From Streptomyces sp. NBC_00683 (lineage in GTDB: Bacteria; Actinomycetota; Actinomycetes; Streptomycetales; Streptomycetaceae), in contig NZ_CP109013.1 in assembly GCF_036226745.1 (NCBI RefSeq), forward strand, positions 4,650,001-4,714,000: 64,000 nucleotides of DNA, written 5' to 3'. The notes beneath the pieces were generated by a model. That model had not been told where the DNA came from and did not search any database. It saw only the letters and a list, made by a program, of their open reading frames with translations. The position numbers and the translations under genes were made by a program. Positions 25,730 to 33,617 of this stretch are shown one piece after another. The stretch's first letter is position 1. Every line of letters starts with the position of its first letter.

Positions 25730-26493
25730 CGCACGCACAGAGCACACGGGCCGCACGGAACGCGGCCACCACACAGGCGGCCACGACGCGGACGGACGCG
25801 TCGCAGACAGGTGCGCCCCACGACAGCGCGGTCACCGTCACCACCGAAGGACTGCCCGGCTGGCTCGACCCCGTCGCGAGCGCGGCGCGGAGCGTCCGGG
25901 CCCAGCAGCTCAGCCGGTTCCTGCCGCCCGAGAGCGGAGCCGGCCGCCAGTCGGCCGTCCTGATCCTCTTCGGGGAGGGAGAGCGCGGCCCCGAGCTGCT
26001 CCTGATGGAGCGCTCCGGATCCCTGCGCTCCCACCCCGGCCAGCCGTCCTTCCCCGGGGGCTCCCTCGACCCGGAGGACGGCGACCAGGCGACCACAGGC
26101 CCGCTCAGGGCGGCGCTGCGGGAGGCCGAGGAGGAGACAGGCCTCGATCCGAGCGGTGTCCAGATCTTCGGTGTCCTGCCCCGCCTCTACATCCCGGTGA
26201 GCAGCTTCGTGGTCACGCCCGTCCTCGGCTGGTGGCGGACGCCGAGCCCCGTCGGCGTGGTCGACCCGGCAGAGACCGCCCGCGTCTTCACCGTCCCCGT
26301 GGCGGATCTCACGGATCCGGCCAACCGGGCCACGGCCGTTCATCCGAGCGGCCACCGAGGTCCGGCATTTCTGGTCGAATCAGCCCTGGTCTGGGGATTC
26401 ACAGCCGGTGTGATCGACCGGATTCTGCACTACGCGGGGTGGGAACGCCCCTGGGACAGGGCCAAGCAGGTGCCGCTCGACTGGCGCGCATGA
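25726..26493 (+). CDS. NUDIX hydrolase, CoA-pyrophosphatase type
   Basis: A 255-residue NUDIX protein. The CoA-diphosphatase signature LLMERSGSLRSHPGQPSFPG precedes the NUDIX box GGSLDPEDGDQ...ALREAEEETGL. Family enzymes cleave CoA or its derivatives to 3',5'-ADP and phosphopantetheine. The first 35 residues are Thr/Ala-rich and poorly conserved. It is coupled to the upstream 40-codon ORF by ATGA and lies directly before the MarP-type protease, as in mycobacteria. Confidence 0.9.
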   Translation: MTHAQSTRAARNAATTQAATTRTDASQTGAPHDSAVTVTTEGLPGWLDPVASAARSVRAQQLSRFLPPESGAGRQSAVLILFGEGERGPELLLMERSGSLRSHPGQPSFPGGSLDPEDGDQATTGPLRAALREAEEETGLDPSGVQIFGVLPRLYIPVSSFVVTPVLGWWRTPSPVGVVDPAETARVFTVPVADLTDPANRATAVHPSGHRGPAFLVESALVWGFTAGVIDRILHYAGWERPWDRAKQVPLDWRA

Positions 26494-26584
26494 CAGGCTG
26501 ACTCCCGTGCTGCGCTGTTCCGGGCCTGGCCCGGACCCCGTCGAACCGGACGGGCCAGGTGACGAATCTGCGAGGCTATAGACG

Positions 26585-27790
26585 GTGAATGTGCTGGACA
26601 TCCTGCTGCTGGTCGGCGCCGTGTGGTTCGCGGTCATCGGATACCGCCAGGGTTTCGTCGTCGGCATTCTGTCCGTGATCGGCTTTCTGGGCGGCGGCCT
26701 CGTCGCCGTCTACCTGCTGCCGGTCATCTGGGACCAGATGACCGACGGGTCGGAAGTCTCCTCCACAGCTGCCATCGTCGCGGTCGTGATCGTGATCGTG
26801 TGCGCCTCCGTCGGGCAGGCGTTCACCACCCACCTCGGCAACAAACTCCGCCGGTACATCACGTGGTCGCCCGCGCGCGCCCTGGACGCCACGGGCGGCT
26901 CCCTGGTCAACGTGGTGGCCATGCTGCTGGTCGCCTGGCTGATCGGCTCCGCGCTCGCAGGCACGTCACTGCCGACCCTGGGCAAGGAGGTCCGTAGTTC
27001 CTCGGTCCTGCTCGGAGTCTCCCGGGTGATGCCCGACGAGGCCTCCACCTGGTTCACGGACTTCTCCTCGGTCCTGGCCCAGAACGGCTTCCCGCAGGTC
27101 TTCAGTCCCTTCGCCAATGAACCGATCACCGAGGTCAAGGCCCCGGACCCGGCGCTTGCGGGCAGCCCCGTCGCCGCCCGCGCCAAGAAGTCCATCGTCA
27201 AGGTCGTCGGCACGGCGCCGGGCTGCGGCAAGGTCCTGGAGGGCACCGGCTTCGTCTTCTCGAACCGCCGCGTGATGACCAACGCCCATGTGGTCGGAGG
27301 CGTGGACGAGCCGACCGTGCAGATCGGCGGCGAAGGCCGGCTGTACGACGCGAAGGTCGTTCTCTACGACTGGCAGCGCGACATCGCCGTACTGGACGTC
27401 CCGGACCTCGACGCGCAGCCGCTGCGCTTCACCGACACCCGGAGCGACGCGGAGAGCGGCGACGACGCCATCGTCGCCGGCTTCCCGGAGAACGGCGCCT
27501 ACGACGTACGCTCCGCTCGTATCCGGGGCCGCATCGACGCCGACGGCCCGGACATCTACCACCGGGGCACAGTGCGGCGCGATGTGTACTCCCTGTTCGC
27601 GACCGTGCGTCAGGGCAACTCCGGCGGCCCGCTGCTCACTCCGGACGGCAAGGTCTACGGAGTGGTGTTCGCCAAGTCGCTCGACGACCCGGACACGGGA
27701 TACGCGCTGACGGCCGACGAGATCCGCGAGGACATCGAGCTCGGCAAGGCCGCCAATCAGCAGGTCGACAGTCAGGGCTGCGCGCTCTGA
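26585..27790 (+). CDS. MarP-type membrane serine protease (CvpA domain + trypsin domain)
   Basis: A 401-residue protein. The N-terminal CvpA-like region (about 1-150) has four membrane helices. A periplasmic-side chymotrypsin-like domain follows, with His in MTNAHVVGG (about 236), Asp in RDIAVLDV (about 266) and Ser in RQGNSGGPLL (about 345). Cys near 218 and the last residues (SQGCAL) could form the disulfide known for MarP. In M. tuberculosis this protease (Rv3671c) is needed for acid resistance and acts on a peptidoglycan hydrolase. The GTG start at 26585 gives MNVLDILLL. Confidence 0.93.
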   Translation: MNVLDILLLVGAVWFAVIGYRQGFVVGILSVIGFLGGGLVAVYLLPVIWDQMTDGSEVSSTAAIVAVVIVIVCASVGQAFTTHLGNKLRRYITWSPARALDATGGSLVNVVAMLLVAWLIGSALAGTSLPTLGKEVRSSSVLLGVSRVMPDEASTWFTDFSSVLAQNGFPQVFSPFANEPITEVKAPDPALAGSPVAARAKKSIVKVVGTAPGCGKVLEGTGFVFSNRRVMTNAHVVGGVDEPTVQIGGEGRLYDAKVVLYDWQRDIAVLDVPDLDAQPLRFTDTRSDAESGDDAIVAGFPENGAYDVRSARIRGRIDADGPDIYHRGTVRRDVYSLFATVRQGNSGGPLLTPDGKVYGVVFAKSLDDPDTGYALTADEIREDIELGKAANQQVDSQGCAL

Positions 27791-27807
27791 CCGGGAAGTG
27801 ACGCGAC

Positions 27808-27840
27808 ACCCGGCGCGTCCGCGAGGCAGGTGCGCCGGGT
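27808..27840 (+). terminator. possible terminator of the MarP-type gene
   Basis: A 9-bp stem ACCCGGCGC/GCGCCGGGT with a 15-base loop lies 18 bases past the stop codon. Confidence 0.45.
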
Positions 27841-28153
27841 ACGTCGTCAGCCACGGCCCGCCCTGCGTCTACGCCGCGGTGCGTCGGAGGACCGCTCTGT
27901 CATCCACGGGGATGCCGCAGCCGCGCCGAGACCCAGCGGGCCCGGCGATGCAGAATGCGCGGAATGCCCAGCCGGAGATCATGGAAATCACTCACATCAT
28001 GCACCCGGCTCGGAGAGCCGCCCCCCTCATGAGTGCTCGGACCAGCAGGAGCGGTCGAGCGGTGGTTGCGTGCTGCGTCACTGAAGTCGCGCGTCCAGCC
28101 CATACCCCGACGTCTGCCCGTGACCCAAGGTCGGTAATCGCGTGGGAGTCAGC

Positions 28154-28182
28154 CAATTGGCTTATGCGGCAGGCAATTGGCT
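28154..28182. repeat. AT-rich direct repeat CAATTGGCT x 2, 20-bp spacing
   Basis: CAATTGGCT occurs at 28154-28162 and 28174-28182. The first copy lies in the perfect dyad AGCCAATTGGCT (28151-28162). The 20-bp period, about two helical turns, would put both copies on one DNA face. It lies in a convergent intergenic gap, not in front of a known gene. Confidence 0.6.
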
Positions 28183-28208
28183 GTTCGTCGGACACCCGTA
28201 CCTGTCCG

Positions 28209-29195
28209 CTACCGGTCGGGCTCGGGATCCTTGAGCCAGTTGATGAGTTCGGTCGAGAACGCGACCGGATCCTCCTCGTGGGGGAAGTGCCCCAGACCGT
28301 CGAAAAGTCGCCAACGGTACGGCGCTTCGACGTACTCCCCGGATCCCGCCGAACTACGTGTACGGATCGCCGGATCGAGTGAACCGTGCAGGTGCAGCGT
28401 CGGTACGCGCACCGGGCGCTTCATCCGCCGGTTGAACTGGACGCCGTCCGGACGGGCCAGCGAACGCACCATCCAGCGGTACGGCTCGATCGAGCAGTGA
28501 GCCGTCGAAGGGATGCACATGGCGCGGCGGTAGACGTCCACCGTCTTGTCGTCGGGGAAGTCCGAGGTCCGCGGACCGGACCAGTCCCGGATCAGCCGTG
28601 CCACCAACGCCGCCTCGTCCGCGACGAGCTGACGCTCCGGCACCCACGGACGCTGGAACCCCCAGATGTGCGAGCCGGCCCTGGACTGTGCCAAGTCGGA
28701 GAGCATCGAGGACCGCCACCGCCGAGGGTGCGGCATCGACGACACCGCGAGACGCCGTACGAGCTTGGGCCGCATCACCGCGGCCGTCCAGGCGAGATAG
28801 CCCCCCATGTCGTGTCCGACCAGCGCCGCGTCGGGCTCACCGAGCGAGCGGATCACACCGGTGACGTCGAGCGCCAGATTGGCCGGGTCGTAGCCCCGGG
28901 GCGTACGGTCGCTGCCGCCCACCCCGCGCAGGTCCATCGCGACCGCGCGGAAACCGGCATCGGCGAGCGCGGTCAGCTGATGGCGCCAGGTCCACCAGAA
29001 CTGCGGGAAGCCGTGCAGCAGGAGCACGAGCGGTCCGTCGCCGAGCTCGGCGATGTGGAAGCGCGCACCGTTGGCCGCCACATCGCGGTGGGTCCAGGGA
29101 CCTTCGAGCCGTACGGGACCGCCGGAACCGGCAGCCGGTCCCAACGGTCCCACTGGGACGTACGGGCCGGATGCGCTGAAATCGGGGTCGGTCAT
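28209..29195 (-). CDS. alpha/beta hydrolase, epoxide-hydrolase-like (EphE type)
   Basis: A 328-residue hydrolase. The oxyanion motif HGFPQFWWTWRHQL, nucleophile elbow GHDMGGYLAW (Asp nucleophile, as in epoxide hydrolases and dehalogenases) and catalytic His in GLGHFPHEEDP are visible, with a cap domain between. It should open epoxides or hydrolyse related substrates in the cytosol. It overlaps the holin-like gene by 4 bases (ATGA). The same pair occurs in mycobacteria (Rv3669-Rv3670 by memory). Confidence 0.92.
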   Translation of the reverse strand: MTDPDFSASGPYVPVGPLGPAAGSGGPVRLEGPWTHRDVAANGARFHIAELGDGPLVLLLHGFPQFWWTWRHQLTALADAGFRAVAMDLRGVGGSDRTPRGYDPANLALDVTGVIRSLGEPDAALVGHDMGGYLAWTAAVMRPKLVRRLAVSSMPHPRRWRSSMLSDLAQSRAGSHIWGFQRPWVPERQLVADEAALVARLIRDWSGPRTSDFPDDKTVDVYRRAMCIPSTAHCSIEPYRWMVRSLARPDGVQFNRRMKRPVRVPTLHLHGSLDPAIRTRSSAGSGEYVEAPYRWRLFDGLGHFPHEEDPVAFSTELINWLKDPEPDR

Positions 29196-29722
29196 GTCGA
29201 TGAGCGTGCCACAGAGGCCGCCTTGTCCTGGACCGGGCGGCTCTCGATGGCCCTGTCAGCGAGCGTGCTGCCCTGCGCCCGGCCGAGCGCACCTACGGGT
29301 TCGGCGGGGCGGGGGTGCGGCTTGACGCCCTGCAGGACCGCCGCGGTCTGCTTGGCCGAAGCGATGGACTTCTCCGGCGGCTTGACCTTCTTGAACTTGG
29401 CGAGCCCGAAGAGGGCGAGAAGGATCCCCAGCAGAATGAACGCGCCGCCCACGATCAGGAACGACCAGGCGAGCCCCAGCCCCAGATTGTGGATCCCGTA
29501 GGCCGCCGCGAAGCTGAGCACGGGGATCGCGAAGAGGATCAGCACCCCTGTGACGATGAACGCCACGCTGCCGATCACGCCGCGCTTGACGTCCTGGCGT
29601 ACCTCGGCCTTGGCCAGGGCGATCTCGTCGTGCACCAGCGCGGACATCTCAGCCGTCGCGGACGCGAACAGCTGTCCGAGACTACGGTCGGCGCTGCCCG
29701 CGTAGTTGCCGGGGTCGCTCAT
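29192..29722 (-). CDS. phage-holin-family-like membrane protein (DUF1469 type)
   Basis: A 176-residue protein. An N-terminal amphipathic helix (SLGQLFASATAEMSALVHDE then IALAKAEVRQDVKRG) precedes two membrane helices (about 50-73 and 82-106) and a charged C-terminal tail. This is the 'superfamily III holin-X' or Actino_hol architecture found widely in actinobacteria outside prophages; the role is unclear. It is coupled to the downstream epoxide-hydrolase gene. Confidence 0.85.
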   Translation of the reverse strand: MSDPGNYAGSADRSLGQLFASATAEMSALVHDEIALAKAEVRQDVKRGVIGSVAFIVTGVLILFAIPVLSFAAAYGIHNLGLGLAWSFLIVGGAFILLGILLALFGLAKFKKVKPPEKSIASAKQTAAVLQGVKPHPRPAEPVGALGRAQGSTLADRAIESRPVQDKAASVARSST

Positions 29723-29761
29723 CCCTGACTCCCTCTCCTCTTCAGTACATCCGATGTCAGA

Positions 29762-31162
29762 TCATGCCGGACTGTCCGGCTTGCTGCTCGCTGCCCCCGC
29801 CTGTTCGGCAAGGCGGCGGTGCTCGGCAGCTTTCCTCTCGTGGATCGCAGCCATCCGCAGGTGGTACTCCGGATCGTCCTGCTCGTAGATGTCGGGCACT
29901 CCCGATTCGTCCTCGTCGCGCTCCTCCGCCTCGTACAGGGCCCTGTATCTGCGTACCCGGACTTTCAGCAGTACACCGGAGAGTACGGCGGCAATGAGGG
30001 AACCGAGCAGGACCGCGGCCTTGACCTCGTTGATCATGTCCTCGTCGCCCGCGAAGGCGAGCTCCCCGATGAGCAGCGAAACGGTGAAGCCGATACCGGC
30101 GAGCGCCGCGACGGCCAGCACATCCGCCCAGGCCAGGTCCTTGTTCAGCTCCGCCTTGGTGAAGCGGGCGACGAGCCAGGTGCCGCCGAAGATGCCGATC
30201 GTCTTGCCGACGACCAGTCCGAGGACCACGCCGAGCGTTTCGGGCCGGGTGAAAACGCCTGCCAGGGCATCGCCCTTGAGGGTGACGCCGGCCGAGAAGA
30301 GTGCGAACACCGGCACCGCGAACCCGGCGGAAAGGGGCCGCACCAGGTGCTCGATGTGTTCGCCGGGGGATTGCGACTCGCCTTCGCGCTTGGTGCAACG
30401 GAGCATGAGGCCCATCGCGACACCGGCGATCGTGGCGTGGACGCCGCTGTTGTACATCAGCCCCCAGATCACCAGGGCGAGCGGCAGATAGACGTACCAG
30501 CCCCGGACCTCCACGCGCAGGAGGAGGTAGAAGACGGCCAGGCCGGCGAAGGCCCCCGCGAGGGCGAGGAAGTTGATGCTATCGGTGAAGAAGATCGCGA
30601 TGATCAGGATCGCGAACAGGTCGTCGACCACGGCGAGCGTGAGCAGGAACGCGCGCAGCGCCGCCGGCAGCGAGGTACCGATGACCGCGAGAACTGCCAG
30701 GGCGAACGCGATGTCGGTGGCGGTGGGTACCGCCCAGCCGGCTGTGGAGCCTTTCCCGAACACGGCGGCCAGGGTGTAGACGACGGCGGGAACGGCCATT
30801 CCGCACAGCGCGGCGGCCACGGGCAGGGCCGCTGCCCGGGGGTCGCGCAGTTCGCCCGCGACCAGTTCGCGCTTGAGTTCGACGCCTGCGACGAAGAAGA
30901 AGATCGCGAGGAGTCCGTCGGCCGCCCAGTGGGACACGGAGAGATCGAGCCCCAGCGATTCGGGTCCGAAGTGGAAGTCGCTGACGGCTTCGTAGCTGGA
31001 ACCGAGGGTGTTCGCCCAGATCAGCGCGGTGACGGCGGCGAGCAGCAGGATGATGCCGCCGACCGTCTCGGCACGCAGCGCCTCCGCGACGTAGTTCCGC
31101 TCGGGCAGGGAGAGGCGGCCGAGCAGCGCACGGCGGGGGGGCGGGGGTACAGGCGCGGCCAC
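29762..31162 (-). CDS. nhaA: Na+/H+ antiporter NhaA
   Basis: A 466-residue antiporter with about 12 membrane helices. The ion-binding Asp pair is in LAVVDDLFAI, and the family motifs LLAIFFFVAGVELKRELVAGEL and AVPTATDIAFALAVLAV are present (quoted in part). A hydrophilic C-terminal tail of about 60 residues (ESGVPDIYEQDDPEYHLRMA) is longer than in E. coli NhaA. It exchanges cytosolic Na+ for H+ at alkaline pH. Start is GTG at 31162. Confidence 0.95.
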   Translation of the reverse strand: MAAPVPPPPRRALLGRLSLPERNYVAEALRAETVGGIILLLAAVTALIWANTLGSSYEAVSDFHFGPESLGLDLSVSHWAADGLLAIFFFVAGVELKRELVAGELRDPRAAALPVAAALCGMAVPAVVYTLAAVFGKGSTAGWAVPTATDIAFALAVLAVIGTSLPAALRAFLLTLAVVDDLFAILIIAIFFTDSINFLALAGAFAGLAVFYLLLRVEVRGWYVYLPLALVIWGLMYNSGVHATIAGVAMGLMLRCTKREGESQSPGEHIEHLVRPLSAGFAVPVFALFSAGVTLKGDALAGVFTRPETLGVVLGLVVGKTIGIFGGTWLVARFTKAELNKDLAWADVLAVAALAGIGFTVSLLIGELAFAGDEDMINEVKAAVLLGSLIAAVLSGVLLKVRVRRYRALYEAEERDEDESGVPDIYEQDDPEYHLRMAAIHERKAAEHRRLAEQAGAASSKPDSPA

Positions 31163-31463
31163 GAGGGGAGACCTCCGGGTCGGTTACGGCAGCGATGGCA
31201 TGGCAGATGCACGTGCCGACCAGACTTCCCGGCGCCCCTGTGAAGATTTGATATGAGGTTGTCGACCTGTTCCCTTGACCAACAGGTCGCCGTCGTCACT
31301 GTACCCGGGGCGCCGATGGACGTATCCAGTGCTCGTCGCCCATCGACGTCCATCGAAGCTCATCTTCGCCCCTGGACACGCGAAGGGGCACCCGGCGCGT
31401 TGCCGGATGCCCCTCGCAGCCGTACGGAAGGAACTGGATCGGCTCAGTCCTCCGCGGATCGGC
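31163..31463. other. gap between nhaA and acsA
   Basis: This 301-bp gap holds the acsA terminator, a 20-bp tandem duplication at the acsA stop, and the nhaA leader. No gene is seen. Confidence 0.6.
31383..31414 (-). terminator. terminator of acsA
   Basis: The stem AAGGGGCA-CCGGC / GCCGG-TGCCCCT with one mismatch and a short loop lies about 50 bases past the acsA stop. Confidence 0.65.
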
Positions 31464-31475
31464 TCAGTCCTCCGC
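31436..31475 (-). repeat. 20-bp tandem duplication covering the acsA stop codon
   Basis: Units 31436-31455 and 31456-31475 are identical (GGATCGGCTCAGTCCTCCGC). One copy encodes the last residues (AED) and stop of acsA. The other lies in the 3' untranslated region and repeats the same stop context. Confidence 0.95.
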
Positions 31476-33431
31476 GGACGCCGACGGCAGCTGCGTCTGG
31501 ATGAGGTCCATCACCGAGGAGTCGGTGAGCGTGGTGACATCGCCCAGCTCACGGTTCTCGGCGACGTCACGCAGCAGACGCCGCATGATCTTGCCGGAGC
31601 GGGTCTTCGGCAGTTCGGCGACCGGCAGGACACGCTTGGGCTTGGCGATCGGGCCGAGCGTGGCGCCGACGTGGTTCCGCAGCTCGGCGACGAGCTCCTC
31701 GGAAGCGGTGGCCGTGCCGCGCAGGATCACGAACGCGACGATGGCCTGACCGGTGGTCTCGTCGTTGGCGCCGACCACGGCCGCCTCGGCGACCGACGGG
31801 TGCGACACGAGAGCCGACTCGACCTCGGTGGTCGAGATGTTGTGCCCGGACACGAGCATCACGTCGTCGACCCGGCCGAGCAGCCAGATGTCGCCGTCGT
31901 CGTCCTTCTTGGCACCGTCGCCGGCGAAGTACTTGCCCTCGAAGCGCGACCAGTAGGTGTCGATGAAGCGCTCGTCGTCGCCCCAGATGGTGCGGAGCAT
32001 CGACGGCCACGGCTCGGTGAGGACGAGGTAGCCGCCCCCGCCGTCCGGTACCTCGCGGGCCTCGTCGTCGACGACGGTGGCCGAGATGCCGGGCAGCGCG
32101 CGCTGGGCGGAACCGGGCTTGGTCGCGGTGACCCCGGGAAGCGGCGAGATCATCATCGCGCCGGTCTCCGTCTGCCACCAGGTGTCCACGATCGGACAGG
32201 TGTCGGCACCGATGTGCTTGCGGTACCACATCCATGCCTCGGGGTTGATCGGCTCACCGACCGAACCGAGGACACGCAGCGACGACAGGTCGAACTTGGC
32301 GGGGATGTCGTCTCCCCACTTCATGAACGTACGGATCGCGGTCGGCGCGGTGTAGAGGATCGTGACGCCGTACTTCTGGACGATCTCCCAGAAGCGCCCC
32401 TGGTGCGGGGTGTCGGGCGTGCCCTCGTACATGACCTGGGTCGCGCCGTTGGCCAGCGGGCCGTAGACGATGTACGAGTGTCCGGTGACCCAGCCGATGT
32501 CGGCGGTGCACCAGTACACGTCCGACTCGGGCTTGAGGTCGAAGACCGCGTGGTGCGTGTACGCCGCCTGCGTGAGGTATCCGCCCGAGGTGTGCAGGAT
32601 GCCCTTCGGCTTACCCGTCGTACCCGAGGTGTAGAGGATGAAGAGCGGGTGCTCCGCCTCGAAGGCCTCGGGGGTGTGCTCGACGGACTGCCGGCCGGTG
32701 ATCTCGTGCCACCAGACGTCCCGGCCCTCGGTCCAGGCGGTGTCCTGCCCGGTGCGGCGGACCACGAGGACATGCTCGACGCTGTCGAAACGGGAGACCG
32801 CGTCGTCCACGGCGGGCTTGAGCGCGGTCGGCTTCCCGCGGCGGTAGCCGCCGTCGGCGGTGATGACGACCTTGGCGTCCGCGTCCTGGATGCGGGCCGC
32901 GATGGCGTCGGCGGAGAAGCCGCCGAAGACGACCGAGTGGGCGGCGCCGATGCGGGCGCAGGCCAGCATCGCGACGGCTGCCTCGGGGATCATCGGCAGA
33001 TAGACGGCGACCCGGTCGCCCTTGCCGACACCGAGCTCGGTGAGCGCATTGGCGGCGCGGGAGACCTCGTCCTTCAGCTCCGCGTAGGTGATCGCGCGCG
33101 TGTCTCCGGGCTCGCCCTCGAAGTGGATGGCGACCCGGTCGCCGTTCCCTGCTTCGACGTGGCGGTCCACGCAGTTGTACGCGACGTTGAGCTTGCCGTC
33201 CGCGAACCACTTCGCGAAGGGCGGGTTGCTCCAGTCGAGCGTCTCGGTCGGCTCAGTGGCCCAGGTCAGGCGGCGGGCCTGCTCGGCCCAGAAGCCCAGC
33301 CGGTCCGCATCGGCCTGCTCGTACGCCTCCACTGTCACGTTGGCGTTCGCGGCCAGATCGGCAGGCGGTTCGAACCGCCGCTCCTCCTTGAGCAGATTGG
33401 CCAGGCTTTCGTTGCTCACGACATCTCCCAT
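31464..33431 (-). CDS. acsA: acetyl-CoA synthetase
   Basis: A 655-residue AMP-forming ligase. The P-loop-like motif [11 protein letters not shown] (about 266-276), the acetyl pocket ([10 protein letters not shown]), the hinge Asp region [10 protein letters not shown]...LLGRVDD and the acetylation-site Lys in [11 protein letters not shown] near the C-terminus mark AcsA. It converts acetate, ATP and CoA to acetyl-CoA through acetyl-AMP. The Lys motif is the usual target of Pat/sirtuin control. A DasR-like site lies 73 bp upstream of the start. Confidence 0.97.
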   Translation of the reverse strand: MGDVVSNESLANLLKEERRFEPPADLAANANVTVEAYEQADADRLGFWAEQARRLTWATEPTETLDWSNPPFAKWFADGKLNVAYNCVDRHVEAGNGDRVAIHFEGEPGDTRAITYAELKDEVSRAANALTELGVGKGDRVAVYLPMIPEAAVAMLACARIGAAHSVVFGGFSADAIAARIQDADAKVVITADGGYRRGKPTALKPAVDDAVSRFDSVEHVLVVRRTGQDTAWTEGRDVWWHEITGRQSVEHTPEAFEAEHPLFILYTSGTTGKPKGILHTSGGYLTQAAYTHHAVFDLKPESDVYWCTADIGWVTGHSYIVYGPLANGATQVMYEGTPDTPHQGRFWEIVQKYGVTILYTAPTAIRTFMKWGDDIPAKFDLSSLRVLGSVGEPINPEAWMWYRKHIGADTCPIVDTWWQTETGAMMISPLPGVTATKPGSAQRALPGISATVVDDEAREVPDGGGGYLVLTEPWPSMLRTIWGDDERFIDTYWSRFEGKYFAGDGAKKDDDGDIWLLGRVDDVMLVSGHNISTTEVESALVSHPSVAEAAVVGANDETTGQAIVAFVILRGTATASEELVAELRNHVGATLGPIAKPKRVLPVAELPKTRSGKIMRRLLRDVAENRELGDVTTLTDSSVMDLIQTQLPSASAED

Positions 33432-33503
33432 TCCCAGGGTGTCCGTTGTGTCCCGGAGGACAGCTCATCAGGCCGCAGGCCAGGTGACAAGTGTCTGCCG
33501 GGA

Positions 33504-33519
33504 ATTGGTTTAGACCTGT
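33504..33519. promoter_or_regulatory. DasR-like operator (dre-like) upstream of acsA
   Basis: ATTGGTTTAGACCTGT matches the known streptomycete DasR consensus ACTGGTCTAGACCAGT at 13 of 16 positions and keeps the TGGT-n-TAGACC core. It lies 73-88 bp upstream of the acsA start codon. DasR is the GlcNAc-responsive GntR regulator; binding here is an inference. Confidence 0.45.
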
Positions 33520-33617
33520 GTCTCGTGTATGGGGGCACGCGCCCCGCTTCCACAAGTGGCTTTTGCGCACTGTGGAAGCGGGACCACAAGGTCTCACGGA
33601 CCTGGGACACATGCGGT

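Larger units (their letters stand above)
27791..28208. other. gene-free gap between convergent marP-type and ephE-type genes
   Basis: A 418-bp gap lies between two 3' ends. It has a weak stem (27808-27816 with 27832-27840) suitable as a terminator, and the AT-rich direct repeat at 28154-28182. The open frames here have no protein-like features, so a small RNA or regulatory element is possible but unproven. Confidence 0.5.
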
